From positions 1-43,845 of the forward strand of contig JAENWK010000009.1 in assembly GCA_016650045.1 (NCBI GenBank): DNA of 43,845 bases, given 5' to 3'. Of the stretch, positions 7,229 through 16,794 are shown piece after piece. Positions within the stretch are counted from its first letter, which is position 1; each line of letters begins with the position of its first letter. The notes beneath the pieces are model-generated. The model had not been told where the DNA came from. It was given only the letters and a program-made list of their open reading frames with translations, and did no database searches. The translations under genes and the position numbers were made by a program. The DNA comes from Eubacteriaceae bacterium. GTDB taxonomy: Bacteria > Bacillota > Clostridia > Eubacteriales > Eubacteriaceae.

Positions 7229-7705
7229 ATGCAAAAAGCCAACATCGGAATTTCCGATAAAAATAGACAAGCAATTGCTGACCAGTTATCAAAAATACTG
7301 GCAGATGAATTTCTGCTTTATTCCAAAACACTCAATGCACATTGGAATATTGAGGGACCTGATTTTCATGCGGTACACGTGTATTTGGAGACACTCTATA
7401 ATCAACAACAGGAAATTGTTGATACCGTGGCCGAAAGAATACGTGCCGTAGGACATTATGTGCCGGCACAACTTGAAAAATACCTTGAACTCACCCATCT
7501 TTCCGAAAAAAGTACAGATAAAAACGATAGCCAAACTCTTTTTGCCGGGTTATTGGAGGACCACGAAAGTATTATTATCTATTTAAGGGAAAATATAAAA
7601 CCCCTGGCAGATAAATTAAAGGCAGAAGGCATCAGTGACTACATTACCGGTTTGATGGAATACCATGAAAAAACTGCCTGGATGCTCAGGGCCCATTTGA
7701 GCTAA
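7229..7705 (+). CDS. dps: Dps family ferroxidase / DNA-protection protein
   Basis: Dps proteins form 12-subunit shells that oxidise Fe(II) with peroxide, store iron and shield DNA during starvation and oxidative stress. The 158-residue length is typical. The inter-subunit ferroxidase site is intact: His38 and His50 in NAHWNIEGPDFHAVHVYLE, then Asp65 and Glu69 in EIVDTVAERIR. The spacing (12, 15, 4) equals that of characterised Dps sites. The four-helix bundle continues to EYHEKTAWMLRAHL at the C-terminus. There is no Lys-rich DNA-binding tail, so the N-terminus (MQKANIGISDKNRQ) would have to provide any DNA contact. It sits among other stress-type genes with about 80 bases of A-rich leader; regulation cannot be read from the sequence. 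Confidence 0.95.
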   Translation: MQKANIGISDKNRQAIADQLSKILADEFLLYSKTLNAHWNIEGPDFHAVHVYLETLYNQQQEIVDTVAERIRAVGHYVPAQLEKYLELTHLSEKSTDKNDSQTLFAGLLEDHESIIIYLRENIKPLADKLKAEGISDYITGLMEYHEKTAWMLRAHLS

Positions 7706-7840
7706 GAAAGGATTAATCGTTACCGTGAAAATATCCTTTTTAACAGGGATACGGATTTATCGTTGCACTTAATTTTTTTAGAGCAAAGACAAAAAATAAA
7801 CGATTTTTTAAACATTTAAAACAAACTAAGATTCATTGTT

Positions 7841-8557
7841 ATGGCAAAAGTCAATATTAAACTCAAAAGTAGAAAGGAAGTAGCATCCGAAACTATGTTA
7901 TTTCATTTTTCCAAACCAGCAGGGTTTACATTTAAACCTGGTCAATTTGCTGATTACACACAGATTAATCCATCGGAAACAGATGCCGAGGGCGATACAC
8001 GGGGATTCTCTCTAGGCGCCCCTTATGAAGAGGATATTATATTTACTACGAGGATGCGTGATACCGCTTTCAAAAATAACATGAAAAAAATGCCGATTGG
8101 CACAGAAGTGATTTTTGATGGAGCTTATGGATCTTTTACCCTTCAGAACAACACTAAGATTCCCGCTGTTTTTCTTTGTGGCGGCATTGGCATCACTCCC
8201 GTAAGAAGCATTGTTTTGCAAGCGACCCACGATAAAACCGCGCACAAAATTTTTCTTTTTTACGCTAATAAAACACCTAAAGATGCCGCTTTCCTTGATG
8301 AGTTTACAGCCGCTGAGAAAGCAAATCCCAACTTCAAGCTAATTGCATCAATGACTCATATTGATGATTCTAAGGGCTGGAAAGGCGAAACAGGTTTTTT
8401 CACAAAGGAAATGCTCAAAAAATACATTGGCGATCTCTCGTTACCGATTTACTATATCTCTGGCCCCGCATCAATGGTGACTTCCATAAGGAAAACACTT
8501 AATGAAGCAGGTATAGATGATGATAATATCCGCACTGAGGAATTTTCAGGGTATTGA
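7841..8557 (+). CDS. FAD/NAD(P)-binding oxidoreductase, ferredoxin reductase-like
   Basis: The 238-residue cytosolic protein has the two-domain ferredoxin-NADP reductase layout. The N-terminal FAD barrel carries FKPGQFADY and RGFSLGAP (Arg54, Ser57, equivalent to the RxYS flavin motif). A nucleotide-binding domain follows with FLCGGIGITPVRS (residues 111-123), FYANKTPKDAAF and YYISGPASMV, and the C-terminus is the aromatic ending FSGY. There is no 2Fe-2S or globin domain attached, so it needs a separate electron partner. It could reduce ferredoxin, flavin or a neighbouring redox protein such as the molybdoenzyme at 5088-6758, but nothing in the sequence decides this. Spacers of 135 and 92 bases separate it from dps and the cupin gene. 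Confidence 0.85.
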   Translation: MAKVNIKLKSRKEVASETMLFHFSKPAGFTFKPGQFADYTQINPSETDAEGDTRGFSLGAPYEEDIIFTTRMRDTAFKNNMKKMPIGTEVIFDGAYGSFTLQNNTKIPAVFLCGGIGITPVRSIVLQATHDKTAHKIFLFYANKTPKDAAFLDEFTAAEKANPNFKLIASMTHIDDSKGWKGETGFFTKEMLKKYIGDLSLPIYYISGPASMVTSIRKTLNEAGIDDDNIRTEEFSGY

Positions 8558-8649
8558 TAAAAATAGGGTAGGATGCAAAACGGAGGATATTCATAAGGAA
8601 AAACACTCACCTAATTGAGTAAATAAGTATCGAAATAAAACACATAACC

Positions 8650-9051
8650 ATGGATATAAAAAACAATGATTCCACAGAGTTAAGGCCTGAAGGGGCCCGA
8701 TTGATGGATGCTCCATTGGTAAGCATCGATATTCCTGAATTTATAAGGCAATTGAAAGCTGAGTCCACCTGGCAAACCAGCGACCGCAATGCCATTACAG
8801 TTTTTAAAACAAATGGAATGCGTATTGTTCTTATTGCACTGCATGAAAATACTGTATTAAAAGAACATTCTGCGGACGGCATTATAAGTGTGCAGGTACT
8901 TGAAGGGGAAATAAATTTCAGTACAGACAAACAAACAAAGCTATTAAGACAGAACGAGATGATCGCTTTACATGAAGGCTTGCCCCACAGTATAGAGGCA
9001 ATAAAAGAATCCGTGTTTTTATTAACGCTAACCACATCCCTAACGGCATAA
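8650..9051 (+). CDS. Small single-domain cupin protein
   Basis: The 133-residue product fits a small beta-barrel cupin. The first conserved motif region is LKEHSADGIISVQVLEGEIN (about residues 70-90) and the second is MIALHEGLPHSIEAIKESVF (about 104-123). The first motif has one His where many metal-binding cupins have two plus a Glu, so metal binding may be weak. Such proteins often act as small-ligand sensors or isomerases, and the substrate here is unknown. No signal peptide is present. The gene follows the flavin reductase by 92 bases. In-frame ATG at 8650 follows cacataacc and is the first Met of the frame. Confidence 0.75.
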   Translation: MDIKNNDSTELRPEGARLMDAPLVSIDIPEFIRQLKAESTWQTSDRNAITVFKTNGMRIVLIALHENTVLKEHSADGIISVQVLEGEINFSTDKQTKLLRQNEMIALHEGLPHSIEAIKESVFLLTLTTSLTA

Positions 9052-9214
9052 ACTTCGTTTCCGGCACTGTAAATCCATTGTTCGCAAAAACTAAAATAAT
9101 AACGAATCCATAGACATAGAGCTTCGGTATCTGACAAAATAATATTTCTTTTAAAATGGATAAAGGACCGAATGATACATTTGGAATTTTAACACCGAGA
9201 AACGGAAATAACAT

Positions 9215-9427
9215 TTGATAAAAAAAGGTGCCATTACAATACCGTTCGGATTATTGGGGTATGGTATTCCCATAGGCGTATACCCCGTCTGTACTATATA
9301 TTTGTCACGAGCCATTGACCTATCTTTTCTTATGGGGATTTCTACCGTTTTAAATTTTTTAGCAATAGTGGTATGGGCAATAGTTTTTATATGTGATATT
9401 GCTTTTAAAAGCATAATAAAACATTAA
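9215..9427 (+). CDS. Doubtful small membrane protein (two spans)
   Basis: This frame encodes about 70 residues with two likely membrane helices (FGLLGYGIPIGVYPVCTIYL and, after a short polar turn, LNFLAIVVWAIVFICDIAF) and a basic tail. It has no ATG near its start; the earliest option is the TTG at 9215. A 20-codon ATG frame (9156-9218, beginning MDKGPNDTFGIL) ends with a TGA inside this TTG (tttga overlap), which would allow translational coupling. Alternatively the two pieces are one gene broken by a frameshift. I do not recognise the family. It is the last + strand frame before the convergent nuo operon, and the 53-base gap to nuoN contains only a weak gagttc/gaactc inverted repeat. Confidence 0.35.
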   Translation: MIKKGAITIPFGLLGYGIPIGVYPVCTIYLSRAIDLSFLMGISTVLNFLAIVVWAIVFICDIAFKSIIKH

Positions 9428-9480
9428 ATCTCCAGAGTTCAGTTGCACCTGGTCTTCTCACAGAGAACTCCAATTTATTT

Positions 9481-10941
9481 TCAATGAAAGCCGCTGATTA
9501 AGTCCAGAAGCCAACTTGGATATGTTCCCAACCAGATCACGAATATTGTTAGGAGCATTATTGCCAGACCGCCCGCAAGAATAGAGGAAGTCTTGGCGTC
9601 GTCTTTCTTGACAGGATGGGCCACGGGAACTACATCCTTTTCCTGGTGCATCATCACAACAATCAGTCGCAAATAGTAGTATAAACCTATTGTGCTGCCT
9701 AGCACCAGGGCAATAACAAGTAACCATTGGGCTTGCCCCACCCCGGCTGTCAAAACAAAGAACTTACCTGTAAAGCCGGCAGTGAGTGGTATTCCGGCCA
9801 GGGAAAGCAAACTCACTGTAAATGCAATCGCCAAAATAGGTCTTTTCCAGAACAGCCCTTGGTAGTCCTCAATATCAATAGCTTCTTCCTGCGATTTGGA
9901 AACTAGGGTGATCAGCCCAAAAGCAGCTAGGATAGTTATCACATAAATCGTCAGATAAAACGTAGCTGCCGGTGGCCCCATTTCTTGCCCGGCTATTATA
10001 GCTACCATTAAATAGCCGAAATGAGCAATGGAGGAATAGGCCAGCATACGTTTTACATTATTTTGAAACAGAGCCAATATATTGCCGATCAACATAGAGA
10101 GAACAGACATAATCGTGAACACCCATACAATATTTCCAAATCGATAGAGATCAGCCATTATGAAAAACCGCAGCAACAGTGCTACTATGGAACCCTTAGC
10201 TACCGTAGCGATAAAAGCACTTATCGGGGAGGAAGCACCTTCATAGATGTCAGGTGTCCACATATGAAAGGGAACAGCCGCCAACTCAAATCCGATGCCT
10301 ACTATCATGAGCGCAAAGCCGGCAAGAAGCATCAGCTGTGAAGTGCCATTTATAGCAGGAGTGATTGTTGCCAAGTCGTGGAAGGCCATAGTGCCGGTAG
10401 CGGCATAAACTAAGGCCATTCCCAACAATAAAAAGGATGCTGCGAGTGCTGCGAGGATAAGATATTTCAGTCCGGCTTCAATGGCTTTTGGTCTCTCCCT
10501 GTAATAAGCTATCAGGCTATATAAAGAGATACTCATGATTTCCAGACTCACAAAAAATGTAATAAAATGGGTGCTAAAAACCAGCATTGCCGATCCTAAA
10601 GCAGCCAGCATCAATAAGGGATAGAACTCTTCTTTTCTTTTTTCAGGATAAAAATCCCGCAAACTGAGGTAGCCGAATATAGCCACCACAAAAGTTGCCA
10701 ACAAGATCAAGGCCAGATAATAATAACCGAAGGCATCAACGACGAAAAGTTCGTCGATAGCATGGGATTGTGCAGGCCAGTTAACAAATACGGCTATCAG
10801 CGAAGCTGTCAAAATGAGCAACGTTGAGACAAATGTCAATACATGACGGCGACTTATAGCGATTAAAAGCAGAGTAAGTAGGATTCCTCCGCCCAGAATC
10901 ACTACAGGTAGCAAACCGGTTATATCTTGTGTTGATATCAT
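9481..10941 (-). CDS. nuoN: NADH-quinone oxidoreductase subunit N
   Basis: NuoN is one of the three antiporter-like membrane subunits of complex I that carry proton translocation. The 486-residue sequence is almost entirely hydrophobic helices. It has the family landmarks SLEIMSISLYSLIAYYRERP with the conserved Glu, KYLILAALAASFLLLG, GFELAAVPFHMWTPDIYEGA with the strictly conserved helix-break region, and FQNNVKRMLAYSSIAHFGYL. The length equals that of E. coli NuoN. It is the last gene of the operon. Its ATG overlaps the nuoM stop by one base (TAATG), which indicates translational coupling. Confidence 0.97.
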   Translation of the reverse strand: MISTQDITGLLPVVILGGGILLTLLLIAISRRHVLTFVSTLLILTASLIAVFVNWPAQSHAIDELFVVDAFGYYYLALILLATFVVAIFGYLSLRDFYPEKRKEEFYPLLMLAALGSAMLVFSTHFITFFVSLEIMSISLYSLIAYYRERPKAIEAGLKYLILAALAASFLLLGMALVYAATGTMAFHDLATITPAINGTSQLMLLAGFALMIVGIGFELAAVPFHMWTPDIYEGASSPISAFIATVAKGSIVALLLRFFIMADLYRFGNIVWVFTIMSVLSMLIGNILALFQNNVKRMLAYSSIAHFGYLMVAIIAGQEMGPPAATFYLTIYVITILAAFGLITLVSKSQEEAIDIEDYQGLFWKRPILAIAFTVSLLSLAGIPLTAGFTGKFFVLTAGVGQAQWLLVIALVLGSTIGLYYYLRLIVVMMHQEKDVVPVAHPVKKDDAKTSSILAGGLAIMLLTIFVIWLGTYPSWLLDLISGFH

Positions 10942-12554
10942 TATTCAGTTTGTATTAAATTAATTTTTTGAACCTGATCTACTTTTTTTATTGTCACATA
11001 CTTAACATCCACGGGGTTTGCTATATTGAAAATATCAGCTCTATCTACACTCTCCATTTCTTCCTCTTGATCTGGCTTCGGAATTCTCACTTTTTCAATA
11101 ACTTTTTGTACCGGAGTTTGGGATACACGAAATACCGATGCAGGGTACCATCCTAACCAGATAATCACTCCGGTGAGGGAAAGCATGACGATCATTTCAC
11201 GTACATCGAAGTCCGGAATCTTCCAGACTTTATGCTCTTTTCCGTAAAACACTTTTTGCATAATACGAAGTGCATAAGCAGTAGCTGTAATAAGAATCAC
11301 TGTAGCTATGACGGTCAGCACTTTAAAATCTCCCTGATAAGATCCGATCAAGATCAGGATTTCGGCGATAAAATTCCCAAGCCCCGGCAAGCCCATGGAT
11401 GCCATCACAAATACCAAACCCATAGTGCCCATTCGGGGAACCTGCCGCCAGAGCCCTCCCATTTGATGCAAATCTCTTGTGTGGATACGATCGTACACAG
11501 CCCCGGCTATAATGAACAGGGCTCCGGTACTGATAGCATGAACAATCATCTGCATTACTACTCCCTGCATGGCCATTTCATTGAAAGAATACACCCCCAA
11601 TAAAATGAATCCCATGTGACTGACACTGATATAAGCCACCAGTCGCTTAAAATCGGTTTGGGCGAAGGCGAGTTTGGCGCCATATAGAATGCTGACAACT
11701 CCTAATAATACTGCCAAAGGTGCAAGCCGGTGGGAAGCCTCGGGAAACAATGGCAACGCAAACCTTATCAAACCATAAGCTCCTGTTTTTAGCAATAGCC
11801 CCGCCAGAATCACACTACCTGCAGTAGGTGCCTGGGTATGTGCATCGGGCAACCAGCTATGTAGCGGGACGGTAGACAATTTAACGCAAAAAGCAACAAC
11901 GAAACCGAGCATTAATATAAAGCCTATCTGCGGTGCCATTGTGGTACCCACTAATTGTTCGTAATCAAAGGTGTAAACACCGGTATTTTGTCCGTGGACA
12001 AAGTATAATCCCAGAATAGAAAGGAGCATAAGCAGACCACTGGCTTGTGTGAACAGGAAAAACTTTTTCCCCGCGTAAATGCGATCTTCATGACCCCATA
12101 TACTGATGAGAAAATACATGGGAACCAGCATCAATTCCCAAGAGAAATAAAATAAAAATAGATCTAGCGAAAGAAAGACCCCTGTAATTCCCGCCAATTC
12201 AAAGAGTAGATTAAAATGAAAAAAGCCTACCCTACTGTTTATTTCCTTCCATGAAACCAATACGCAAATCACCCCCAAAAATGAGGTAAGCAGTAACATA
12301 AGCAAGCTCAACCCATCCATAGCGAGTTTAAACTGGATACCGAAAGTCGGAATCCATTTTGCGGTGTAGCTAATAATCCATTCCTGATTACCAACACCCG
12401 GATCATGTCCATGCCATAACCACAGCGTGATTCCGAAATAGGTAATTGTTCCCGCGAGGCTTATCAGCCTGGGAAGGAAAGTATTCCACCGGCTTGCCAG
12501 CCAAGCCAACAAACCAGTTCCCATTAATAATATGATGATCCAGACGAGTATCAT
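10941..12554 (-). CDS. nuoM: NADH-quinone oxidoreductase subunit M
   Basis: NuoM is the second antiporter-like subunit of the complex I membrane arm. The protein has 537 residues counted from the ATG at 12554, which overlaps the nuoL stop as ATGA. The open frame extends 20 codons further upstream into nuoL, but that extension (MVRNGCSGR...) is nuoL DNA in another frame and is rejected. Landmarks include FYFSWELMLVPMYFLISIWG with the conserved Glu, KLSTVPLHSWLPDAHTQAPT with the conserved Lys and His, and KRLVAYISVSHMGFILLG. The last 60 or so residues (from about VIEKVRIPKPDQEEEMES) form a charged tail longer than in many NuoM proteins. Confidence 0.97.
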   Translation of the reverse strand: MILVWIIILLMGTGLLAWLASRWNTFLPRLISLAGTITYFGITLWLWHGHDPGVGNQEWIISYTAKWIPTFGIQFKLAMDGLSLLMLLLTSFLGVICVLVSWKEINSRVGFFHFNLLFELAGITGVFLSLDLFLFYFSWELMLVPMYFLISIWGHEDRIYAGKKFFLFTQASGLLMLLSILGLYFVHGQNTGVYTFDYEQLVGTTMAPQIGFILMLGFVVAFCVKLSTVPLHSWLPDAHTQAPTAGSVILAGLLLKTGAYGLIRFALPLFPEASHRLAPLAVLLGVVSILYGAKLAFAQTDFKRLVAYISVSHMGFILLGVYSFNEMAMQGVVMQMIVHAISTGALFIIAGAVYDRIHTRDLHQMGGLWRQVPRMGTMGLVFVMASMGLPGLGNFIAEILILIGSYQGDFKVLTVIATVILITATAYALRIMQKVFYGKEHKVWKIPDFDVREMIVMLSLTGVIIWLGWYPASVFRVSQTPVQKVIEKVRIPKPDQEEEMESVDRADIFNIANPVDVKYVTIKKVDQVQKINLIQTE

Positions 12555-14422
12555 GGGAAAAAGATTACGGTTAAAATAATTATCGCTCCTGCCACTACAA
12601 CCATTGCGTACCAACGTAACTGGCCATTTTGAGTAGCACTGAATAAGGCGTTTAACTGCCTGGTGATATATGCCAGACCGGCATAGAATTGATCTATAAA
12701 ATCCTTTTTATTGATCCTTGACAAAAACACCATTGGCTCTACAATAACCTTATCATAAAGCAAATCGAAATCCCACCCTTTAAAGAAAAATCGTTGAACT
12801 GCGTTTCGTTGGGGCTCAGCAGCGGGGAATGGTTTGTTGAAATAGAGTCTGTAAGCCAGAAAAACTGCTGCAATTGCAACTACAGCCGATATAATTTGAA
12901 AGATCAGTTCCGTAGAAGGTTGCAATACAGAAAGTGTGGTTGTCGGTAATGTCTTTTCAACAAAATCGGAAATTAAGGTCAGATGTCCCATATCTTCGGG
13001 CAGCTCGATAAAGCCCCCCGCAAAGGAAAAAACGGCCAGTATGATTAGTGGAATGGTTATAATCCACCCTGGACGGCGAGTGGGTTCGGCATGGGATTTT
13101 CCGAAAAACGTTAGAAATACCATCCGAAACGTATAAAGTGCGGTAATAAAGGCTCCCACTAGTGCAGCCAGCCATAGTTCCACCGATCCTCTGTCACCGG
13201 CATAGGCCAGCCATATAATTTTGTCTTTACTATAATACCCAGCGGTTATCAAGGGCAAGGCAGAGAGCGATGCGGAAGCGATCAGGAAAGTCCAGAAGGT
13301 GATGGGTAGCTTTTTCCATAAACCTCCCATTTTAAACATGTTATGTTCATCCCGCATCACCCATATTACCGCACCTGCTCCGAGGAACAACAGCGCTTTA
13401 AAAAAAGCGTGGATCACAAAGTGAAACAAAGCAGCAGACCAGGCACCTATTCCCAGTGCCAGAAACATATAACCGATCTGTGATATCGTAGAATACGCCA
13501 AAACCTTTTTAATATCATGCTGATACAATGCTGACATGCCTGCAATGATCAGAGTGGCAGCTCCAATAATAGCTACTGTATGTTGAGCCGTGGGAGCGAT
13601 TTCAAATAAAACATGGGTTCTGGCAATGAGGTAAACCCCGGCTGTGACCATAGTGGCGGCATGGAGCAGTGCTGAAACCGGCGAAGGTGCAGCCATGGCG
13701 TCGGGCAACCAAGTTTGAAGAGGAAGTTGTGCCGATTTACCTACTGCTCCTCCCAATAGGAGAAGAGCCGTTGCCACGGCTATGCCCGATCCTACTGTCC
13801 ACGTACTGGGTGCAGCCGTCAGTATGTCTTGGATATTCAGCGTGTTGAAGGTCATAAACAGAATATAGAAACTAACAGCGAGAGCAGCATCTCCAATCCT
13901 GGTCACGATAAAAGCCTTCCTTGCGGCATAGCCATTTTTTGGATCCTTATACCAATAGCCAATCAACAGGTAACTGCATAAGCCTACCCCTTCCCACCCC
14001 AAATAAAGTAGGAGCAAATTATCCGCCAAAACGAGTATTAGCATTAAGCCAACAAACAGGTTCATAAAGACAAAAAAGCGTACGAAGCCTTTGTCTTCCC
14101 ACATAAATTCTGCCGAATATAGGTGGATTAAAGCGCCCACAAACGTGATGACAAAGATAAAAATAAGCGAGACTGTATCTAGATGGAATGCGATATTGGG
14201 AGACAAGCCATATACATCAAACCATTGCCAGACCACCTGGATAAAGGGGGTGGTGTTTCCCAAAAACTCAAATCCCACAAGTAAGGTAAGAATAGCAGAA
14301 AGGCTGACGGAACCTACTCCAACAATCGCATTAAAGGTACGGGGCAATTTTCTGCCCGCAAACGCCAGAATAAGTGCGCCTGCAAAAGGTAATGCAACAA
14401 TTAACCAGAGAAGTTCTTTCAT
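12551..14422 (-). CDS. nuoL: NADH-quinone oxidoreductase subunit L
   Basis: NuoL is the distal antiporter-like subunit of complex I, carrying the long lateral helix at its C-terminus. The 623-residue length is typical. Recognisable segments are LLYLGWEGVGLCSYLLIGYW with the conserved Glu, KSAQLPLQTWLPDAMAAPSP, VSALLHAATMVTAGVYLI with the conserved His, and KKVLAYSTISQIGYMFLALG. After the antiporter fold come the GYYSKDKI helix region and a long amphipathic C-terminal part ending in a final membrane anchor (VVVAGAIIILTVIFF). It follows nuoK by 15 bases and overlaps nuoM by ATGA. Confidence 0.97.
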   Translation of the reverse strand: MKELLWLIVALPFAGALILAFAGRKLPRTFNAIVGVGSVSLSAILTLLVGFEFLGNTTPFIQVVWQWFDVYGLSPNIAFHLDTVSLIFIFVITFVGALIHLYSAEFMWEDKGFVRFFVFMNLFVGLMLILVLADNLLLLYLGWEGVGLCSYLLIGYWYKDPKNGYAARKAFIVTRIGDAALAVSFYILFMTFNTLNIQDILTAAPSTWTVGSGIAVATALLLLGGAVGKSAQLPLQTWLPDAMAAPSPVSALLHAATMVTAGVYLIARTHVLFEIAPTAQHTVAIIGAATLIIAGMSALYQHDIKKVLAYSTISQIGYMFLALGIGAWSAALFHFVIHAFFKALLFLGAGAVIWVMRDEHNMFKMGGLWKKLPITFWTFLIASASLSALPLITAGYYSKDKIIWLAYAGDRGSVELWLAALVGAFITALYTFRMVFLTFFGKSHAEPTRRPGWIITIPLIILAVFSFAGGFIELPEDMGHLTLISDFVEKTLPTTTLSVLQPSTELIFQIISAVVAIAAVFLAYRLYFNKPFPAAEPQRNAVQRFFFKGWDFDLLYDKVIVEPMVFLSRINKKDFIDQFYAGLAYITRQLNALFSATQNGQLRWYAMVVVAGAIIILTVIFFP

Positions 14423-14437
14423 ATTAGTGCATTTTTT

Positions 14438-14743
14438 TTATCCTTTCATTTTATTGGCTTTGCTCACATCCAGTGAACCTGTTCGCTTAAAGAGTTGTAT
14501 AATCAATGCCAGCCCCACAGAAACCTCGGCTGCGGCCATCGCCAGTATAAGGATGAACATAACTTGCCCCTCCGCCTGTCCCCAAGCCGCCCCAGCTACC
14601 ACAAATGCGAGTCCCGTTGCATTGAGCATGATCTCTATGCACAGCAGCATGAAAATAATATTCCGACGTATCAGCAAACCAACCAATCCGATGCAGAATA
14701 ATATCACTGCCAGTAAAAGACCATATTCCATGGATATATTCAT
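14438..14743 (-). CDS. nuoK: NADH-quinone oxidoreductase subunit K
   Basis: NuoK is a three-helix membrane subunit of complex I. The 101-residue protein has the family's three hydrophobic segments: LLLAVILFCIGLVGLLIRRN, IIFMLLCIEIMLNATGLAFV with the conserved membrane Glu in CIEIMLNA, and MFILILAMAAAEVSVGLALI with the second conserved Glu. Both buried glutamates needed for proton transfer are present. The C-terminus (FKRTGSLDVSKANKMKG) is basic and cytosolic. Its ATG overlaps the nuoJ stop as ATGA. The gene shares transcription with the rest of the nuo operon. Confidence 0.97.
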   Translation of the reverse strand: MNISMEYGLLLAVILFCIGLVGLLIRRNIIFMLLCIEIMLNATGLAFVVAGAAWGQAEGQVMFILILAMAAAEVSVGLALIIQLFKRTGSLDVSKANKMKG

Positions 14744-15273
14744 GAATTTTCGTTTTTATTGTTTAAATACCGGTGGAAAATTTTCTTTTCTTTTTGCCCA
14801 AGATGGTAGGCTCCCACGATTCCTGCCGTTAGTAAAAATCCGGCCAGATCAACGACCAGTGCATATTTGGCAAACATTAATTTACCCACCATCGCAGGAG
14901 ATATGCTCTGATGTGGCAATGGATGATATCCCTCACTGAACAACACATAAACCATCTCCGCTCCCAGAATCAATGCGATAATGGAGGGACCGATCCATAT
15001 CTTTGGGTTTAGGAAATCGTATTCTTTTTTGGAGTTGGAGGTATCTATATCTAGCATCATGATCACAAAAACAAACAATACCATAATGGCACCCGCAAAA
15101 ATAATCACCTCAAGAGCAGCAATAAACGGCGCGCCCAGAATGAAGAAAATCAACGAAACCGATAACAGCGAAACAATGAGATACAATAAGGCATGTATCG
15201 CATTTTTCGAAGCAATGACTATTACCGTGGAGAGAATGGCCAGGATACCTGCTATGTAAAAAAGTATTTCCAT
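14740..15273 (-). CDS. nuoJ: NADH-quinone oxidoreductase subunit J
   Basis: NuoJ is a five-helix membrane subunit of complex I located near the quinone site. The 177-residue protein begins MEILFYIAGILAILSTVIVI and contains the well conserved ALLYLIVSLLSVSLIFFILG and AALEVIIFAGAIMVLFVFVI, the latter with the Glu and pi-bulge region typical of the subunit. A charged loop with SNSKKEYDFLNPK follows, then the last two helices. The tail YLNNKNENS is hydrophilic. It follows nuoI by 14 bases and overlaps nuoK, as in most bacterial nuo operons. Confidence 0.96.
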   Translation of the reverse strand: MEILFYIAGILAILSTVIVIASKNAIHALLYLIVSLLSVSLIFFILGAPFIAALEVIIFAGAIMVLFVFVIMMLDIDTSNSKKEYDFLNPKIWIGPSIIALILGAEMVYVLFSEGYHPLPHQSISPAMVGKLMFAKYALVVDLAGFLLTAGIVGAYHLGQKEKKIFHRYLNNKNENS

Positions 15274-15287
15274 CGCGCTGTTGTTTT

Positions 15288-15803
15288 TTATGGCATAAGA
15301 GTTCGCACATCTACAGGCTTATCTTCATTTTCACCTTCCCCTTTTCCTTTTACCCCTACGTCAACTCCAGCCTCTCTATAGTAATTATAGCCGTGATATT
15401 TTCCCTGCCCCGCAATTAGCAAATCTTCTTTTTCATAGACTAGATTCTGACGGTCGTATTCGCCCATTTCAAAATCAGGGATCAATTGTATGGCATACGT
15501 GGGACAAGCATCCTCACAGTATCCACAAAAGATGCATCGGGAGAAATTGATGCGAAAGAACTCGGGGTACCTCCGTCCGTTTTCATCTTCTGTAGCCTGA
15601 AGGGCGATGCAATCTACCGGGCAGGCAGCCGCGCATAAGTAACAGCCCACGCAGCGCTCCATGCCATCAGGATCACGCGAAAGTATGATCCTGCCGCGCC
15701 AACGAGGTGGCAAAGGAGCTTTTTCCTCGGGATATTCTATCGTAACCCGTTTATGGAACATATGTAAAAACGTGAGCCAAAGAGATCTTATAATGCTGAA
15801 CAT
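15288..15803 (-). CDS. nuoI: NADH-quinone oxidoreductase subunit I, two [4Fe-4S] clusters
   Basis: NuoI passes electrons through clusters N6a and N6b toward N2 in the peripheral arm of complex I. The 171-residue protein shows both ferredoxin motifs: [15 protein letters not shown] (residues about 52-66) and [15 protein letters not shown] (about 91-105), each with the full set of four cysteines for paired clusters. The N-terminus ([16 protein letters not shown]) is a short amphipathic helix that docks on the membrane. The C-terminal tail, rich in Lys, Gly and Glu, extends somewhat past the cluster domain. It lies between nuoH (34 bases) and nuoJ (14 bases). Confidence 0.97.
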   Translation of the reverse strand: MFSIIRSLWLTFLHMFHKRVTIEYPEEKAPLPPRWRGRIILSRDPDGMERCVGCYLCAAACPVDCIALQATEDENGRRYPEFFRINFSRCIFCGYCEDACPTYAIQLIPDFEMGEYDRQNLVYEKEDLLIAGQGKYHGYNYYREAGVDVGVKGKGEGENEDKPVDVRTLMP

Positions 15804-15837
15804 GATGTTAGTTTTTTATAGGATTTATAATTCATTA

Positions 15838-16794
15838 TTACGTAAAATACAATACAAGTGCCCCAGTCACCAATAAATTCAAAAGTGAAAGTGGCAAAAG
15901 GATCTTCCAGCCAAAAGACATTAACTGATCATATCGTGGACGTGGCAATGAAGCACGTAGCAGGATAAAAAACAGGATGAAAGCAAACATTTTGATTAAA
16001 AACCAAACTACCGGTGGCAGGAAACCAAACCCCAGCCATCCACCAAAAAACAGCGTAGTGATAAGTGCCGAAATCAACGTAATTCCCAAATATTCTCCTA
16101 CAAAGAACATCCCGAATTTCATTCCTGAATATTCAGAATGATATCCTGCTATCAATTCGCTCTCCGCCTCTGGTATATCAAAGGGGAGTCGGTGCGTCTC
16201 TGCTATCCCGGCGATGAAGAATATCACAAATCCCAAAAACTGAGGAATGAAAAACCATACGTTTTTCTGTGCTAGTACAATATCGGTCATATTGAACGAT
16301 CCAGCCATAATCACGACCCCCATAACAGAGAGTCCCATAAAAACTTCGTAAGAGATCATTTGTGCTGCTCCGCGGACAGCGCCTAAAAGGGAATATTTGT
16401 TATTGGATGCCCAACCACCCAGCACCACACTATAAGCACCCAATGAAGACATGGCTAGGAAAAAAAGCAACCCAATATTGATGTCTGCCACCAAAATTCC
16501 GGGGGCAAATGGAATGATCACGAAACTGAGCAAGATCGTTACCATCACAATTGCAGGAGCTAGAATAAATACACTTTTATCGGCAAACGGTGGAATCCAG
16601 TCTTCTTTAAAAAACATCTTGATCATGTCTGCCACAACTTGAAGAATCCCAAAAGGACCTACCCGATTTGGCCCATACCGATCCTGCCAAGCAGCCAACA
16701 TCCTTCGTTCTACCCAGATCAGACCCGCAGCAATGGTTAAGAGTGCCAGCAGGATTCCAATCGCTATAAGCGTTAATTTTAAGGTTTCATTCAT
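15838..16794 (-). CDS. nuoH: NADH-quinone oxidoreductase subunit H
   Basis: NuoH is the membrane subunit that forms most of the quinone-binding cavity of complex I, where redox energy is coupled to proton pumping. The 318-residue protein has the signatures [20 protein letters not shown] in the first cytosolic loop and [20 protein letters not shown] with the acidic residues of the E-channel, then [19 protein letters not shown]. Later come [20 protein letters not shown] and a final hydrophobic helix. Eight hydrophobic segments fit the known topology. Its ATG lies inside the last codons of nuoG (8-base overlap), so translation is probably coupled. Confidence 0.97.
   Translation of the reverse strand: MNETLKLTLIAIGILLALLTIAAGLIWVERRMLAAWQDRYGPNRVGPFGILQVVADMIKMFFKEDWIPPFADKSVFILAPAIVMVTILLSFVIIPFAPGILVADINIGLLFFLAMSSLGAYSVVLGGWASNNKYSLLGAVRGAAQMISYEVFMGLSVMGVVIMAGSFNMTDIVLAQKNVWFFIPQFLGFVIFFIAGIAETHRLPFDIPEAESELIAGYHSEYSGMKFGMFFVGEYLGITLISALITTLFFGGWLGFGFLPPVVWFLIKMFAFILFFILLRASLPRPRYDQLMSFGWKILLPLSLLNLLVTGALVLYFT

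Noticed and set aside
9428-9480. Terminator between the convergent small membrane frame and nuoN
   Set aside because: Only a 6-base gagttc/gaactc pair with a loop of about 24 bases is present, too weak to call.
12555-12614. Upstream extension of nuoM by 20 codons
   Set aside because: It overlaps nuoL out of frame. The ATG at 12554 overlapping the nuoL stop fits the operon's pattern.
14091-14939. A 282-codon + strand frame opposite nuoL, nuoK and nuoJ
   Set aside because: It runs antisense to three well-supported membrane subunits and its composition mirrors their codons. No family motif is seen.
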